Assembly (NCBI GenBank): GCA_016291085.1
Contig: JAEEVW010000024.1
Span: 1 to 56,594, forward strand
Source: Prevotella sp.
GTDB taxonomy: Bacteria; Bacteroidota; Bacteroidia; Bacteroidales; Bacteroidaceae
Length of the DNA: 56,594 bases
Reading direction: 5' to 3'
Of this stretch, positions 16,901 to 26,620 are shown one piece after another. Each line of letters starts with the position of its first letter. The first letter of the stretch is position 1. The notes under the pieces were generated by a model. That model made no database searches and was not told where the DNA came from. It saw only the letters and a program-made list of their open reading frames with translations. The position numbers and the translations under genes are program-made.

Positions 16901-19900
16901 TATGTCAGGCCCAGGTATACCCACTGCGAGGCGGGGATGACGAGGTTTGAGCGGTAGGGCTGTGCCGTACCGTTTTCATCGGTGATATAGACGACGAGGT
17001 ATCCCTGTTCGTCGATGTTGATGCGGAAGGCGTCGGGCCCTTCGCCATGACGCAGCACGGTGCCGCCCTGTCCGTTGTGCTTCAGCCAGGTGCATACGGT
17101 GAACGACGTGTTGCCCAGCGTCAGTCCCGTCTGCGAGGTGGCGACGGGTGTCGCCGTGCCGTCCATGCGCAAGGCCACTTCGTGGGCTATGGAGTCGGTG
17201 TTCAGCACACTCTGCACGATGAAGTTGTCGGCCAGACGCAGGCTGGGGAAGATGTCTTCATCGAACGTCACGCTGATGTTGTCGCCCAGTCCCAGCACGC
17301 CGTCCGCGGGTTCTGGCAGATAGAGCGGCTTGGGCAGTGTGATGTCCTTGACGACGGATATGATGTCGCTGGAGCCCTCGATGGGCTCGCCCTGCTGGCT
17401 GCACTCCGTCACAGCTCGGAACTGGTAGGTGGCGTCGGGATAGAATATCTCGCTGCGCATGCTGATGACGGTGTCGACGGTTTCCGTCAGCAGACTCTCG
17501 TTGGACCCGACGGGGTTCTCCTTGACAAAGGTGCGCAGGGTGGTCCACTCGTTGCTGCCCTCCAGGCGCTGTTGCAGCTTCACGGCATCCAGAATCTTGC
17601 TGTTGATGTTGTAGTCGTAGGCGCGCAGCGTCAGCGTCGAGTCGGTGGCGGTGTTCACCAGGTCGGGAGTCACATCGAGCTTGATGCTCTCGGCATGCGG
17701 CTGGAAGTTGATGGACAGATAGACATCGTCGCGAATGGCCGGCTGTCCGTTCGACGAGAAGAAGAGGTGCAGGCTGTCGATGTGTATGACGTCCTCGGTC
17801 AATGCCTTCACCTGCAGGGCCATCTCGGCCGAGTAGTTGCTGGCGGGGTCGTCGCTGTGTACCAGCGTGATGGGGAAGCTGTTGCCCGTGGGCTGTTCGC
17901 CGTTGAGGGTCACTGAGGCCATCTTGCCAAACTTGTCGTAGTCCACCCACAGGTCGAAATGGAGGTCTTTTACGATCTTGGCCTCGGTGGGATTCGAGAG
18001 CGTCAGGTTGAAGGTGGCTACTCCACCGGCAGGCACGTTCGACACGGTGTACTTGTCGACATGGATGGTGGGCACCTCAATCTGCTTGGTGGCCACGGAG
18101 AAGGTGTGCTGCCCGGGCTCGTAGTATCGCGACACGTCGGCACCCTCGTAGGGCTGACTGGTCTGTCCGCCCTCCTGGATACATACGTTCGAGTAGTCGC
18201 CGGGCGACGGGTAGAACGTCACCTGATGGCTGTTCTCGTTGGCCGATTCGCGCAACGAGTAGGTATAGGATTCCGACGTCGACGAGTCGTATTGGTAGCC
18301 AGGCTGGCGCGAGCGGTCGATCTTGATGCCCCAGGAACCAGTCAGTTCTGAATATACCGTCGTAGCGGTCACTCCCTTATATCCGAATTTCAGCGAGGCG
18401 TTGCTGGCGTGTTTAAAGGCGACGCCTTCGGTGAAGTTATGGGTCTGGCCGGAGGTCTTGTCGGTGGTTGATCCCGTCTCGAACGACACGCTGGTACCCT
18501 GGTTGTAATAGCGCGTCATGGCCATCACTTTATCTTCTTCGTTCAGCGCCAGCAGGCGTTCCCAGTTCTGGATCTGCTGGTTGCAGTCGTTGACCATGTC
18601 CTCGGAGTAGTCCTTGCCTGCCGGGTAGAACACGGCATAGCTGTCGCCATAGACACAGCGGTTGGCCTCGTTCTCCTTCATCTGCGTCGTGTCGTTCGGC
18701 GCACCGAAGTCGGGGTCGTCGGGCGTGCGCCAGGTCTTGTAGACTGGCTCGTCGCCGTTGTTGACGTAGTTCAGGACGTCGCTGTCGTACTCCGTCTTCG
18801 AAACGAGCTGGAGCATGGCGTTACGTGCGTCGCGCAGTTCGGGAATCATCTGGTTGATGATGAAAAACTGCGAGTAGACGAAGTCGGTGGTCAGCGAGTC
18901 ACCCATCACCATGGCGTCGGTGGTACCCACGCGCCAGCCGCCCTGCTGGTTGTTGATGAACTGCACGTTCTTGCCGTCGCCAAAGGTGATGGCGGTGGAT
19001 TTACCGATGAACACATCGCCCATGCTGCCGACGTGAGTGGCATCGCTGGAGGTAGAGATGGACTGCGACGTCGTCGTATTCCACGTGATGACCTGGTCGC
19101 GGATGAGCGAGAGGTCTAAGGCTGCCGTCAGACCGTATTCTCCTGAATATTTGCCGTCCGACTCGGTCATGGCTCCCGGTGCTCCGTAGATGAAGCTATA
19201 GACGATACCTCCCGAGCCGCCCTGATCCGCAGACAAGCCAAAGCTGGTGTTGACGTTCTGCTTGTACGAGTGCGATGTGCTGCTACCCTTCGCCCACGTG
19301 GTGGTCGAATTGTTGCCGTACGGGTCGCGCAGGATGTTGATGACCTCGTCGGGCGCCTTGGTGACGAAGCTGGTTCCCAACTGTACGGCACCAAGGAGAA
19401 TGCCCTTCAGCGGTCCTCCGGTGGCGTTGTCCCAGTTCCAGGTGAACACATCTTCGCCGATCTGCACGCTGATGTCGATGAGGCGCGTATAGCCGTTCGA
19501 CGGATCGATGTTGGGCAGCAGTCCGGTAAACTGATAGCGGTAGGTGCCCAGCGAGTCGAGCACGCCGACAGCCAGCGTGTCCGAGCCGGCAAACATTTCG
19601 TTCTGCACCATCACCGTTCCGCTGGTGGGCTCACGGGTCTCTACGGCCTCCCCGCTGTCGTAGTTCACGTAGGGCTGGTACGACGAGATGGTGAAGTTGT
19701 ATACTCCTCCGAACGAGAAGACGGGATAGTCGTAGTTGTACGTCACCTGTCCGTCGGCACTGGTGTAGACGGTGATGGTGTCGCGGCTCACACCGTCGTC
19801 CTTCTTCTGAATGACGTATGCATCGCCGAAGGCACCTACATCGTTGCCCTTCTGCTTGACGCTGATGACGGGCGCGCTGAGCCACAGGGGCAGGTACGAG

Positions 19901-22900
19901 GCGTTATAGCAGAATGTCTGCTCTGCACCGCCGATGGTAGTCCGGACGGTATCGTTGCGCAACGGATTGCTGGCATTCAGCACCTCCTTGTCGCCGAACT
20001 TCACGTTGTCGTTGTGGTCCATGCGCGCCTCTATAGTATAAGGTATCGGCGGCAGCTTCACGGCAAACTCACCCGTGGCGGGGTCGGTGTGGATGATGAT
20101 CATTTTCAGCGAGTCGGTGGCCGTGCCGCCAGGCGTGTAGGCCGAGCAGCCCCCGAGGTAGTCCTGCTGAACGGTCTCATAATCCAGCCGCTGGGGGTTG
20201 TCGTCGAAGGTGCCCTCCGTGTCGTTGAACACGACATTCATGAGCGGCGCCGTACGGATGTCGGTGCTGGGCACCAGCGTCAGCGTGGCAGCACCGATGT
20301 TGGCGTTGCTCAATCCGAAGCCCAAGGGCTTTTCGCGCTCCGTGTTACCACCCACGATGCGTCCGGCCACCACGACCTTCGTGATGTCGGTGAAGGTCAG
20401 CTGGCTAATGGAGTCGTTGAAGTTGTGCATGTCCGTCGCGGGATAGCGGCCTTCGTTCCGGAACAGGTGGCCGGCGCGCTCAATACGGATGTAGTGCTCG
20501 CCAATGGGCACACTGATGGTGTAGGCACCGTCAGCATCGCTACGCACGATGCGGCCGTTGGTGTCCTTCACGGGATCTTCGCTGTCGTCGATGTAGAACA
20601 TACAGCTGTCCACCGGATAGGTGGTGTTCTCGTAATACACGAAGCCTTTGACGTTGAAGCTGCTGTTGTCGGTGAAGTCCTTCTCGAAGTCCAAGGCGTT
20701 GGCGGACACAGTGATGTTCGTCTTGTTAGGAATGAACTCGTGGGCTCCCTTCGACGGAATGACGTCGTAGTTCGTCTTCTGCCCAATCAGGGGGATGCCA
20801 GGCACAGAGTAGTATCCGCTGGCATCGCTGATGCCAAACAGCCCGAACTGGTCGCTCGTGGGCAGCGTGTACTTGTCGCGTGCACCACACACGATAGTGG
20901 CATGGTTCTGGTTCAGCACCTTGCCCGTCATCGAGTAGTCGTAGGCGGCACGCATGGTGCTGACACCTTCGTCGAAGGTCCAGTAAGTCACCAGACCATC
21001 CTCCGAGCCACCCAGCACGTGGTTATAGTTCTTCAGTACGGCGGCCTGCGACAGGGGCTTCGACCAGAAGCGCACCTCGTCGATGTATCCCAGCATGGTC
21101 TTCGTGCTGTCACGCAGCGAACCGACGGCCACACGTCCTGAAGCCGACGGCCAGTCGATGTGGGCGCCCTCCAGCAGTTTCTCGGAAGCGATGCAGCCTA
21201 TGCTGTCGCGACACAGCAGGTGAATCCACCCCTCGCCCTTGTCGTAGGTGAAGGTGATGCTGGTAAACTGTCCAGGCTTGATGCGCAGCGCCGACGTTTT
21301 CTCTTCGCCAGCAGCACTGACCGTCAGCGTGTAGCCGTCGTTGGTGTAGTCGCCCAGACTGATGCCCAGGCGGCCGTCAATGTCGAGCAGACTGTTGCCG
21401 CTCTGTACTGAGTCGGGACTGACATACATCTGTACGCTGAAACTGTTCAGTCCGAAGTAGTTCTTCATCTTGTTCTGCGACACGTTCCAGTGAACGCCGC
21501 CACCCTGGCTGATGTTGAGCGACTTGAACTGCAGCATCTGCCCGGATTGTTCTTCACTCTCGGTCTCGGTGGTGTTGTCGACCAGTACGCGGACACCCTC
21601 GACGGCATATTTACGCGACTGATAGGTAACGTGCCCGTGAACCGTGGCCGTAGCACGCGCAAAGCCCGTACACCACTGGAAGGTGTTCTGCTGGGCTGTG
21701 CCGTTGGGCATGGCCTTGACGGCGTAGGCGTAATAGCTGCCCGGCTCCACCGTCTTGTCCTCATACGTGTAGGTGTGTTCCGCATCGGTACCCCTGCCGG
21801 TGACAGTGGTCAGCGAGTCCCATACCAGCTCGCCCTGAGCCTCCTCCATGGTGTTCACGTAGTTCTCTCCTTCCCTGATCTTGTGGCGATAGACGATGAA
21901 CTTCAGCATGTCCAGTTCCTTGATGTCGGCATCCCACCGAACAACCACCTTGTCGGTATATTCGCCACACGAGGCGACAGACTCCGTCACGCTTGACGAG
22001 TTGATGCCTCCCGAGGGGATGGCAGGATCCGTGCAGAAGTCGGCTTCCTGAACGTGGATGGCCACCAGATAGGCGTAGGTGTCGGTCGAGTTCACGTTCT
22101 TGTCGTTATAGCTGTACTTCACGTTGCTGCTCTTGCTCGTCAGTTTTACGGAGCCAATCAGATAGTCTTCTTGCCCCACCTTGAAATCTTCCTTCTTCGG
22201 TACATCCATGCCCGATTTCACCACGATGCGGTAGATGTCGAATTTGGCATCCGTCGTGGTCGGCGCTGAGTTCAGCTGCCAGTTCAGCACGTAGCCGTTG
22301 CTGTCTTCGTTGGGAGTCACCGTCAGGTCCGACAGGTCCAGCTTGCGATTCAGTGTGGTCTTGACATCAGTCCTCAGACCCTTGGCCATCTTGGCCGGAT
22401 AACCCCACGAAGTGGGTTCGAACGATACGGTGTATGTGTATTCCGTGTCATATTTATCGGGTACGACGGTGAAGTCGTAGTAGTCATAGTCTTTTAGCGA
22501 TGTGGTTTGATCGATGGAGTCTCCGTCGCACCAGATGACGTATCGGCCTGAAAAGTTCTTTTCCGTTCTGTCTTTCGCCTCCCACGACAACTTGATGGTC
22601 TTTGCCCATTCGTCGCCCTTGGCGGTCAGGTTCGTCGGACACGGCAGCGTACCGGTCTTCACATCAGCCTTCTGCGTGAAGTCAATACCCCAACCATAGG
22701 CATAGCGGTCGAAGGTCAGGTCTATGTAGCGGAATTCAATGGTTTCAGACATCGTCAGCAGACACTCCTTATCGTTGCCGTTCCACTCGCATAACACGTT
22801 TTTGTTGCCGTCTAACAGTTTCACGCTCTTCAGGCGTTTATGATCCAGACACTTGAAGCTGATACGACTGCCGTGATCAATCTTGACACCCCCTTGGAGT

Positions 22901-23952
22901 CCCATGTAACACACACCATCTGTATTGATTTTAACACTGCAGTAATCCTCCATGCCGCCAAGAGGAACCCAATTGGTGGTAAGTGGATAACCCCATACTG
23001 TACCATGAGCCTCGTCTTCATACGTAACCATACTGAAGCTCGTAGTCAGTTTGTAGCATACATGCTCCGTGTAGCCGTTCGTCTGCGTGGTGTCTGCCCA
23101 GTCGACGGACGTGTACTGCCAGTATGTGATATCCTTCGTGTCGGCTTTCTGGTAGTCGGGATTGCTATATTGCTTCGTCACCTCGAGCACGCCGCGGTTG
23201 GTAGTCCCGCTCCATTCACCGTCCATATTCACCTGATAGATGCCCCATTCGTTCTGCTTCTTGAATTGGGGCGACGTCAGCGTCAGCTGTTCGGGAGCCG
23301 TCCACGACAGGTCTGCTGCGGCATCGACAGATCCGAAAGGACTGTTCGTCTTGTAGGTCGTCAGCGTCGTGAGTCCATTGAAGTCCGCTGCACTGACAGT
23401 TCCTGCGTCGCTGCGGTTTCGCTCCATATGACCCTTCAGGCTCACCGTGTGCTTATCGCCCTCCGCGTTCGTGGGGAATATCACGTCCACCACGATGTAG
23501 AAGTCGTTGTCGCGGCCATAATCACCACCTAACGCCATATCGTCCGCCATGCTGGCATATTTCACCTCGAAGGAGTCCTTCCAGCGCACCCAGCAATACA
23601 CCGTATCGCTTTCGATGCACGCCAGCGTATGGGCGAAACCATCGTTCCACGACGGATCGCTCTTGATTTCCTTGTCGCCATGAATACCTTTCAGCGTCAT
23701 TGGGCGTCCGTCGATGGTCAGCGTCGGGTCCTCTTTCCAGAACGAGTCGTTGTTCTTGTTGTTATAATACCAGATGAGCACCGAGAAATAGGGCTGCCTA
23801 GCTGTCACCATCGGAAACAGCATGTGCCCGTTCACCGAACAGGTACTCGTAGTAAGATGTAGGCGCGGCGTGTCCTCATCGGCACGCGCTTGCTGCACGT
23901 TACTCGCAAGCAGCAAGGCCAAAACGCTAATTAAATAATGATGTAGCTTCAT
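13969..23952 (-). CDS. Giant secreted multidomain protein (LamG, fibronectin-like, BACON-like; type IX sorting tail)
   Basis: A 3327-residue exported protein with signal peptide (LISVLALLLASNVQQARA). By pattern: fibronectin type III-like modules at about 435-780; a CnaB-like module near 777 (VHGHVTYQSRKYAVEGVRVLVDN); a LamG domain at 830-1010 (VRFWSKPLSQAAV, GLVTYWTFDEG); a second CnaB-like module near 1100; a long beta-rich middle; two more LamG domains at about 2285-2455 and 2465-2645; a BACON-like module near 2775 (LPSWLQASQTSG); and a C-terminal region ending in a type IX-like tail (SVYTTSGLPVYHG...HPKVYKLK). No catalytic site was found. It is GC-rich and runs 10 kb with its own terminator. 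Likely a cell-surface binding or adhesion protein. Confidence 0.75.
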   Translation of the reverse strand: MKLHHYLISVLALLLASNVQQARADEDTPRLHLTTSTCSVNGHMLFPMVTARQPYFSVLIWYYNNKNNDSFWKEDPTLTIDGRPMTLKGIHGDKEIKSDPSWNDGFAHTLACIESDTVYCWVRWKDSFEVKYASMADDMALGGDYGRDNDFYIVVDVIFPTNAEGDKHTVSLKGHMERNRSDAGTVSAADFNGLTTLTTYKTNSPFGSVDAAADLSWTAPEQLTLTSPQFKKQNEWGIYQVNMDGEWSGTTNRGVLEVTKQYSNPDYQKADTKDITYWQYTSVDWADTTQTNGYTEHVCYKLTTSFSMVTYEDEAHGTVWGYPLTTNWVPLGGMEDYCSVKINTDGVCYMGLQGGVKIDHGSRISFKCLDHKRLKSVKLLDGNKNVLCEWNGNDKECLLTMSETIEFRYIDLTFDRYAYGWGIDFTQKADVKTGTLPCPTNLTAKGDEWAKTIKLSWEAKDRTEKNFSGRYVIWCDGDSIDQTTSLKDYDYYDFTVVPDKYDTEYTYTVSFEPTSWGYPAKMAKGLRTDVKTTLNRKLDLSDLTVTPNEDSNGYVLNWQLNSAPTTTDAKFDIYRIVVKSGMDVPKKEDFKVGQEDYLIGSVKLTSKSSNVKYSYNDKNVNSTDTYAYLVAIHVQEADFCTDPAIPSGGINSSSVTESVASCGEYTDKVVVRWDADIKELDMLKFIVYRHKIREGENYVNTMEEAQGELVWDSLTTVTGRGTDAEHTYTYEDKTVEPGSYYAYAVKAMPNGTAQQNTFQWCTGFARATATVHGHVTYQSRKYAVEGVRVLVDNTTETESEEQSGQMLQFKSLNISQGGGVHWNVSQNKMKNYFGLNSFSVQMYVSPDSVQSGNSLLDIDGRLGISLGDYTNDGYTLTVSAAGEEKTSALRIKPGQFTSITFTYDKGEGWIHLLCRDSIGCIASEKLLEGAHIDWPSASGRVAVGSLRDSTKTMLGYIDEVRFWSKPLSQAAVLKNYNHVLGGSEDGLVTYWTFDEGVSTMRAAYDYSMTGKVLNQNHATIVCGARDKYTLPTSDQFGLFGISDASGYYSVPGIPLIGQKTNYDVIPSKGAHEFIPNKTNITVSANALDFEKDFTDNSSFNVKGFVYYENTTYPVDSCMFYIDDSEDPVKDTNGRIVRSDADGAYTISVPIGEHYIRIERAGHLFRNEGRYPATDMHNFNDSISQLTFTDITKVVVAGRIVGGNTEREKPLGFGLSNANIGAATLTLVPSTDIRTAPLMNVVFNDTEGTFDDNPQRLDYETVQQDYLGGCSAYTPGGTATDSLKMIIIHTDPATGEFAVKLPPIPYTIEARMDHNDNVKFGDKEVLNASNPLRNDTVRTTIGGAEQTFCYNASYLPLWLSAPVISVKQKGNDVGAFGDAYVIQKKDDGVSRDTITVYTSADGQVTYNYDYPVFSFGGVYNFTISSYQPYVNYDSGEAVETREPTSGTVMVQNEMFAGSDTLAVGVLDSLGTYRYQFTGLLPNIDPSNGYTRLIDISVQIGEDVFTWNWDNATGGPLKGILLGAVQLGTSFVTKAPDEVINILRDPYGNNSTTTWAKGSSTSHSYKQNVNTSFGLSADQGGSGGIVYSFIYGAPGAMTESDGKYSGEYGLTAALDLSLIRDQVITWNTTTSQSISTSSDATHVGSMGDVFIGKSTAITFGDGKNVQFINNQQGGWRVGTTDAMVMGDSLTTDFVYSQFFIINQMIPELRDARNAMLQLVSKTEYDSDVLNYVNNGDEPVYKTWRTPDDPDFGAPNDTTQMKENEANRCVYGDSYAVFYPAGKDYSEDMVNDCNQQIQNWERLLALNEEDKVMAMTRYYNQGTSVSFETGSTTDKTSGQTHNFTEGVAFKHASNASLKFGYKGVTATTVYSELTGSWGIKIDRSRQPGYQYDSSTSESYTYSLRESANENSHQVTFYPSPGDYSNVCIQEGGQTSQPYEGADVSRYYEPGQHTFSVATKQIEVPTIHVDKYTVSNVPAGGVATFNLTLSNPTEAKIVKDLHFDLWVDYDKFGKMASVTLNGEQPTGNSFPITLVHSDDPASNYSAEMALQVKALTEDVIHIDSLHLFFSSNGQPAIRDDVYLSINFQPHAESIKLDVTPDLVNTATDSTLTLRAYDYNINSKILDAVKLQQRLEGSNEWTTLRTFVKENPVGSNESLLTETVDTVISMRSEIFYPDATYQFRAVTECSQQGEPIEGSSDIISVVKDITLPKPLYLPEPADGVLGLGDNISVTFDEDIFPSLRLADNFIVQSVLNTDSIAHEVALRMDGTATPVATSQTGLTLGNTSFTVCTWLKHNGQGGTVLRHGEGPDAFRINIDEQGYLVVYITDENGTAQPYRSNLVIPASQWVYLGLTYNVSSASLSAWYCSGDDDVTLMSGVPVGKKAASKGNIYLGENLTGAMHELSLYAAALDWYTGIKPQMYTGKSYSTPSIIGYWRLDEGHGDTSEDRARSRHMQLASASSWYLENENIAMQLDADSYAAIPLGSLSTSPSDSYLIEMWARTDSDAPNDSVQIFGIDDDKSLDLNVVKGQLQLVAKGIPVNATLTTIDWTADEWHHVALNVLRGGTSPAFNLIVDGTSVLNADASLVPALSGIYLNLGRRMKGAIDEVRLWHGTHTQADIVENIYNRLDPKTASGLVGYYPMEYTHYDDYHQRVYEFSLLNMADGADKQPAIIAMPETGALNSTTQTPGLKSAPHKSNLDIDYAVKDNVVTITLKHSAASLENCIVSTTLLRYYDLHDNIGNPITWTFRVKQNPLLWDVDKKEVTVPAGQGGSFTVRLTNYGVDDQQWEFPELPSWLQASQTSGLLPANGSTDITFTVSSSNAIGRYFATVSARTSLRQGSGGSNTLDTPLDISVIVEGEQPNWTAESYPESMTVVGQINIDGITSTDTGDMVGAFIYDDGQLKCVGKGQPKYNTQRDAYYVTMVVKGKRDMVGSPVSFRIYDASSGKTYPLVATTPAVTFAVDGTTGDYKNPVIWKNEAKLLQNEPLEEGWTSISLYLKPDTDDQHLFDILGNNILEVDVDKNTALTHSDGQWSATYSPIKPGQMMKVNLATADTLYVIGDEVDPADWPQTIAPMASTWIGVPTQAAMTLDEAFAGIEPEEGDMVKNDDTVSFFESGHWTGDVNAILPGSGYVYTSMSENAKTLVFPDKSETGLTSYHASRQGVAASRKYAHSMVAVCTLHGDYQETLGDDAVIEAFDQRGELRGRVTTLLRDSLRILLISGDDEGEPLLLTARLADGRQLVKMLPQGFRRDTHLGTLRAPFVIDDLTDGIELSTLNAQRSTISVYTTSGLPVYHGPAADFSRKRIITAEPLIVVETADDGHPKVYKLK

Positions 23953-23993
23953 AGTTGTATATGTTTTTTGTTTTCTTATTTAGTTTCACATTG

Positions 23994-24001
23994 CAAAGAT
24001 A
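23994..24001 (-). promoter_or_regulatory. -7 element for the giant protein gene
   Basis: Minus strand TATCTTTG followed by GCA, 42 nt before the ATG. The -33 region is not a clear match. It lies in the 220-bp gap after the GH127-type gene. Confidence 0.5.
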
Positions 24002-24172
24002 CGAATAATCCTCGAATAAATGTGCTCAAAATGGCAGTTTGTTGTTAAAAATGCTACAATTAGGTGTACAAAAACTCCCAAAAAATTTTTGTACACCACC
24101 CCCGTTTTTGCCATTTCTTCCCATTTCATCGTAATAATGAACGGGTTCGCGGCTATTTAAGAAATAAGAAGA

Positions 24173-26620
24173 TTAAGTGGCAGGCTTGACCAATCGCACG
24201 CCATAGATTTCGCCAATCTGCTTGTGGGGTTTGGCCACGAATTTGACTCGCACCTGCGTCTTGCCCTGCAACATGTCGGTGGGGATGTCGAACGTCTCGT
24301 ATTTGAACTGCGAGATGCGATACTTGCCCGTGTTATTGATGGAGGTGAGCAGCTGATCGTCGATGAAGATGTCGAACTCGTGAGTCTTCCACTCACCCAC
24401 GCCCCAGAACATCAGGCGCAGGCTCAAGTCTGTATTTCCACCCGTTTGCATCAGATAGCTGAAGTAGTGGCCGTCGCGGGCATCGCGCCAGAACACGTCG
24501 TTGGTGTTGCCCGTATACGACTGATCCGTCTCCATCTTGTGGTCGGTCTCGGGCTGTTGCTCACCAGGCTGCACCTTATCAACGGTACGGGCCTCCAGCG
24601 CCTGGCGCTCTTGCTCTTCTTTGGCCAACCCGTCGAGATAGCCCTTGTAGTTTTTCTCCGACAGAGCGAGCCAGTAGATCATGTAGCGCGAGTCGTGAAT
24701 CTCGAAGAACGGCATTAATTCGAATGGTGAATTATGATTACCCTGCTGGCTACTTTTGCCGTTTTGAGACAAATCATAATTCTCAATTCTCAATTCTCCA
24801 TTCTCAATTTTAAAAGTAAAGTGCAGGGGCTTGCCCTCAATGGGTGTTATCTGGTTGGCAATGAGGTCGATGTGGTCGTTGATGAGGATGGGTGCCTCGT
24901 TGATGGGCAGTTTCTTGCCACCGGCATACTGTCCGAAACGGCTATCGTCAGCCACGAGGTGAGCCAAATCCTCTGTACCCGTCTTCATACCCAGCAGGAT
25001 GGGGCCGTGCATCAGGGCGATGTACTGCGGCACGTTGGGTAGGTATTTGATGCTATTATGCATGGGGAACGTTACCTCGATGACATCACCCTTCTTCCAC
25101 TGTCGGTCGATGGTAACATAACTCGACGGACCTGTGATAATGTCTATGGGCTTGCCGTTCACTTTCACGCTGAAAGCACCCGGCTCCACCCAACCCGGAT
25201 AGCGCACTAACATTCTTACCTCTGACTTCTTACCTCTTACCTCTTGAATCGTAATCTTACTCGTCTCACCGTAGGGGAAAGTAGTCTCCTGTTTGAGCGT
25301 GATGCCCTTCTCACGCCAGTTCAGCTCTGAAGCCACAAAGAGGTTCACGTAAAGTGCATTGCCTACGTGGGTATAGATGAACTGTCCGTACTTGCTGTGA
25401 TTCTCCATGCCTGTACCCACGCAGCACCACATGGCTTCGTTGGGCGCCGAGTAGTTACGATAGTGGCGCGGACGGGCGGGCGTGAAGTACACATAGCCAC
25501 CATGCTCAGGGTGCTGCGATGAGAGAATATGGTTGAAGGTGGCCAGCTCGTAGTAGTCGGCGTAGCGTGCCTCCGGATTACGACGGTGCAAATCCTCGGT
25601 GAGCTTCAGCATATTGTTGGTGTTACAGGTCTCAGGGCCGTCGATGTCGTTGATGAAGTCGATGCAGGCCTCTTTGCTGGGGAAGTGCTCGCGACGCGAG
25701 TTACCGCCAAAGGCCAGCGAACGCTCACCGGTCACAATATCCCAGAAGAAATTCGCAGCCTCGTGATAAGGTTCATTTCCTGCGAGTTCGCTGATACGCT
25801 CAAAGCCTACGACTTTGGGCACCTGCGTGTTGGCATGCATGTTATCGAGGCAGTCCTGACGCTGTGACATGGGTGTCAACAGTCTATGGTGCGAGAAACG
25901 TGTGGCAGCGTAGAGATATTTGGGCTCCTGCGTCATAGCATAGGCATCGGCCAACACCTCGTTCATACCACCATGTTCGTTGTCAAGCATTCGTTCCATC
26001 TGCTCATCCGATAGTTCTGCCGTCAAATCGTAGGCCCAGTCGCAGAAACCGAGAAACAGCTTCTTCGCCTGCTCATTACCGCAGTAAAGCCACGCATCGC
26101 GCAGGCCGGCATACATCTTATGCAGGTTATAGAACGGTGCCCACGAACCGAAATAGACACTGAAGTCGCCCTTTTTGAACGTGCTCCAGATGCGCTCGCT
26201 ATTGGGCATGCCGCCTACGTAGCCCTTGCCCCATTCTGGGTGGTTCTTGGCGTTGGCATCGGCACAGAGCTGCAACTCGCTAATCATATACTCCATGCGC
26301 CGACGGCACTCCTCATTGCCCGTAGCGGCATTTTGGGCCATTGCCGTCAGATAGTGACCACCCACGTGTCCGTCGAGCCCGTCCCAGTTGGGATAGGTTT
26401 TGGCACGAGGCTCCAGTCCTGCCTCTTTACGGTAGGGAGCCAGCAAGCGGTCGCAATCGTATTGCAGCAGCGTCTGGATATTCAGGTCGCGTGCATGTTT
26501 CAGCGTACCGTCGAGTAACGTCACATCGCCGAGGGGAAACTCATCGGCATACAGCTTGTCTTGTGCGTTGCCAGCCACCACAGCACCGGCCAGCATCATT
26601 GTCGTCAGAAATTTTTTCAT
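24173..26620 (-). CDS. GH127/GH146-type beta-L-arabinofuranosidase (DUF1680)
   Basis: An 815-residue exported enzyme expected to remove beta-L-arabinofuranose from plant polymers. Signal peptide to about residue 19. The (alpha/alpha)6 catalytic domain (about 25-430) contains GPETCNTNNM (near 325) and WCCVGTGMENH (near 397), supplying the Glu and three Cys that bind zinc, including the nucleophilic Cys. A beta-sandwich follows, and the C-terminal 200 residues look like the DUF4986 and DUF6805 modules seen in Bacteroidetes members. Residues about 604-632 are an in-frame simple-repeat insertion. GH127 versus GH146 cannot be decided here. The promoter overlaps that of the divergent patatin gene. 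Confidence 0.88.
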   Translation of the reverse strand: MKKFLTTMMLAGAVVAGNAQDKLYADEFPLGDVTLLDGTLKHARDLNIQTLLQYDCDRLLAPYRKEAGLEPRAKTYPNWDGLDGHVGGHYLTAMAQNAATGNEECRRRMEYMISELQLCADANAKNHPEWGKGYVGGMPNSERIWSTFKKGDFSVYFGSWAPFYNLHKMYAGLRDAWLYCGNEQAKKLFLGFCDWAYDLTAELSDEQMERMLDNEHGGMNEVLADAYAMTQEPKYLYAATRFSHHRLLTPMSQRQDCLDNMHANTQVPKVVGFERISELAGNEPYHEAANFFWDIVTGERSLAFGGNSRREHFPSKEACIDFINDIDGPETCNTNNMLKLTEDLHRRNPEARYADYYELATFNHILSSQHPEHGGYVYFTPARPRHYRNYSAPNEAMWCCVGTGMENHSKYGQFIYTHVGNALYVNLFVASELNWREKGITLKQETTFPYGETSKITIQEVRGKKSEVRMLVRYPGWVEPGAFSVKVNGKPIDIITGPSSYVTIDRQWKKGDVIEVTFPMHNSIKYLPNVPQYIALMHGPILLGMKTGTEDLAHLVADDSRFGQYAGGKKLPINEAPILINDHIDLIANQITPIEGKPLHFTFKIENGELRIENYDLSQNGKSSQQGNHNSPFELMPFFEIHDSRYMIYWLALSEKNYKGYLDGLAKEEQERQALEARTVDKVQPGEQQPETDHKMETDQSYTGNTNDVFWRDARDGHYFSYLMQTGGNTDLSLRLMFWGVGEWKTHEFDIFIDDQLLTSINNTGKYRISQFKYETFDIPTDMLQGKTQVRVKFVAKPHKQIGEIYGVRLVKPAT
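24728..24811. repeat. In-frame simple-repeat insertion in the GH127-type gene
   Basis: GAATTATGATT and AATCATAATTC (11-bp inverted repeat, 36-nt gap) run into tandem TCTCAATTC units. The coded peptide contains IENGELRIEN and lies between the catalytic core and the C-terminal modules. A second tract, TTACCTCTTACCTCT, lies at about 25213-25249 in the same gene. Confidence 0.75.

Noticed and set aside
19270..21141. A 623-codon open frame on the plus strand opposite the giant secreted protein gene
   Set aside because: It lies fully inside a GC-rich, clearly coding minus-strand gene; its translation is rich in Val, His, Arg and Gly with no signal, domain or start context, as expected of an antisense shadow frame.
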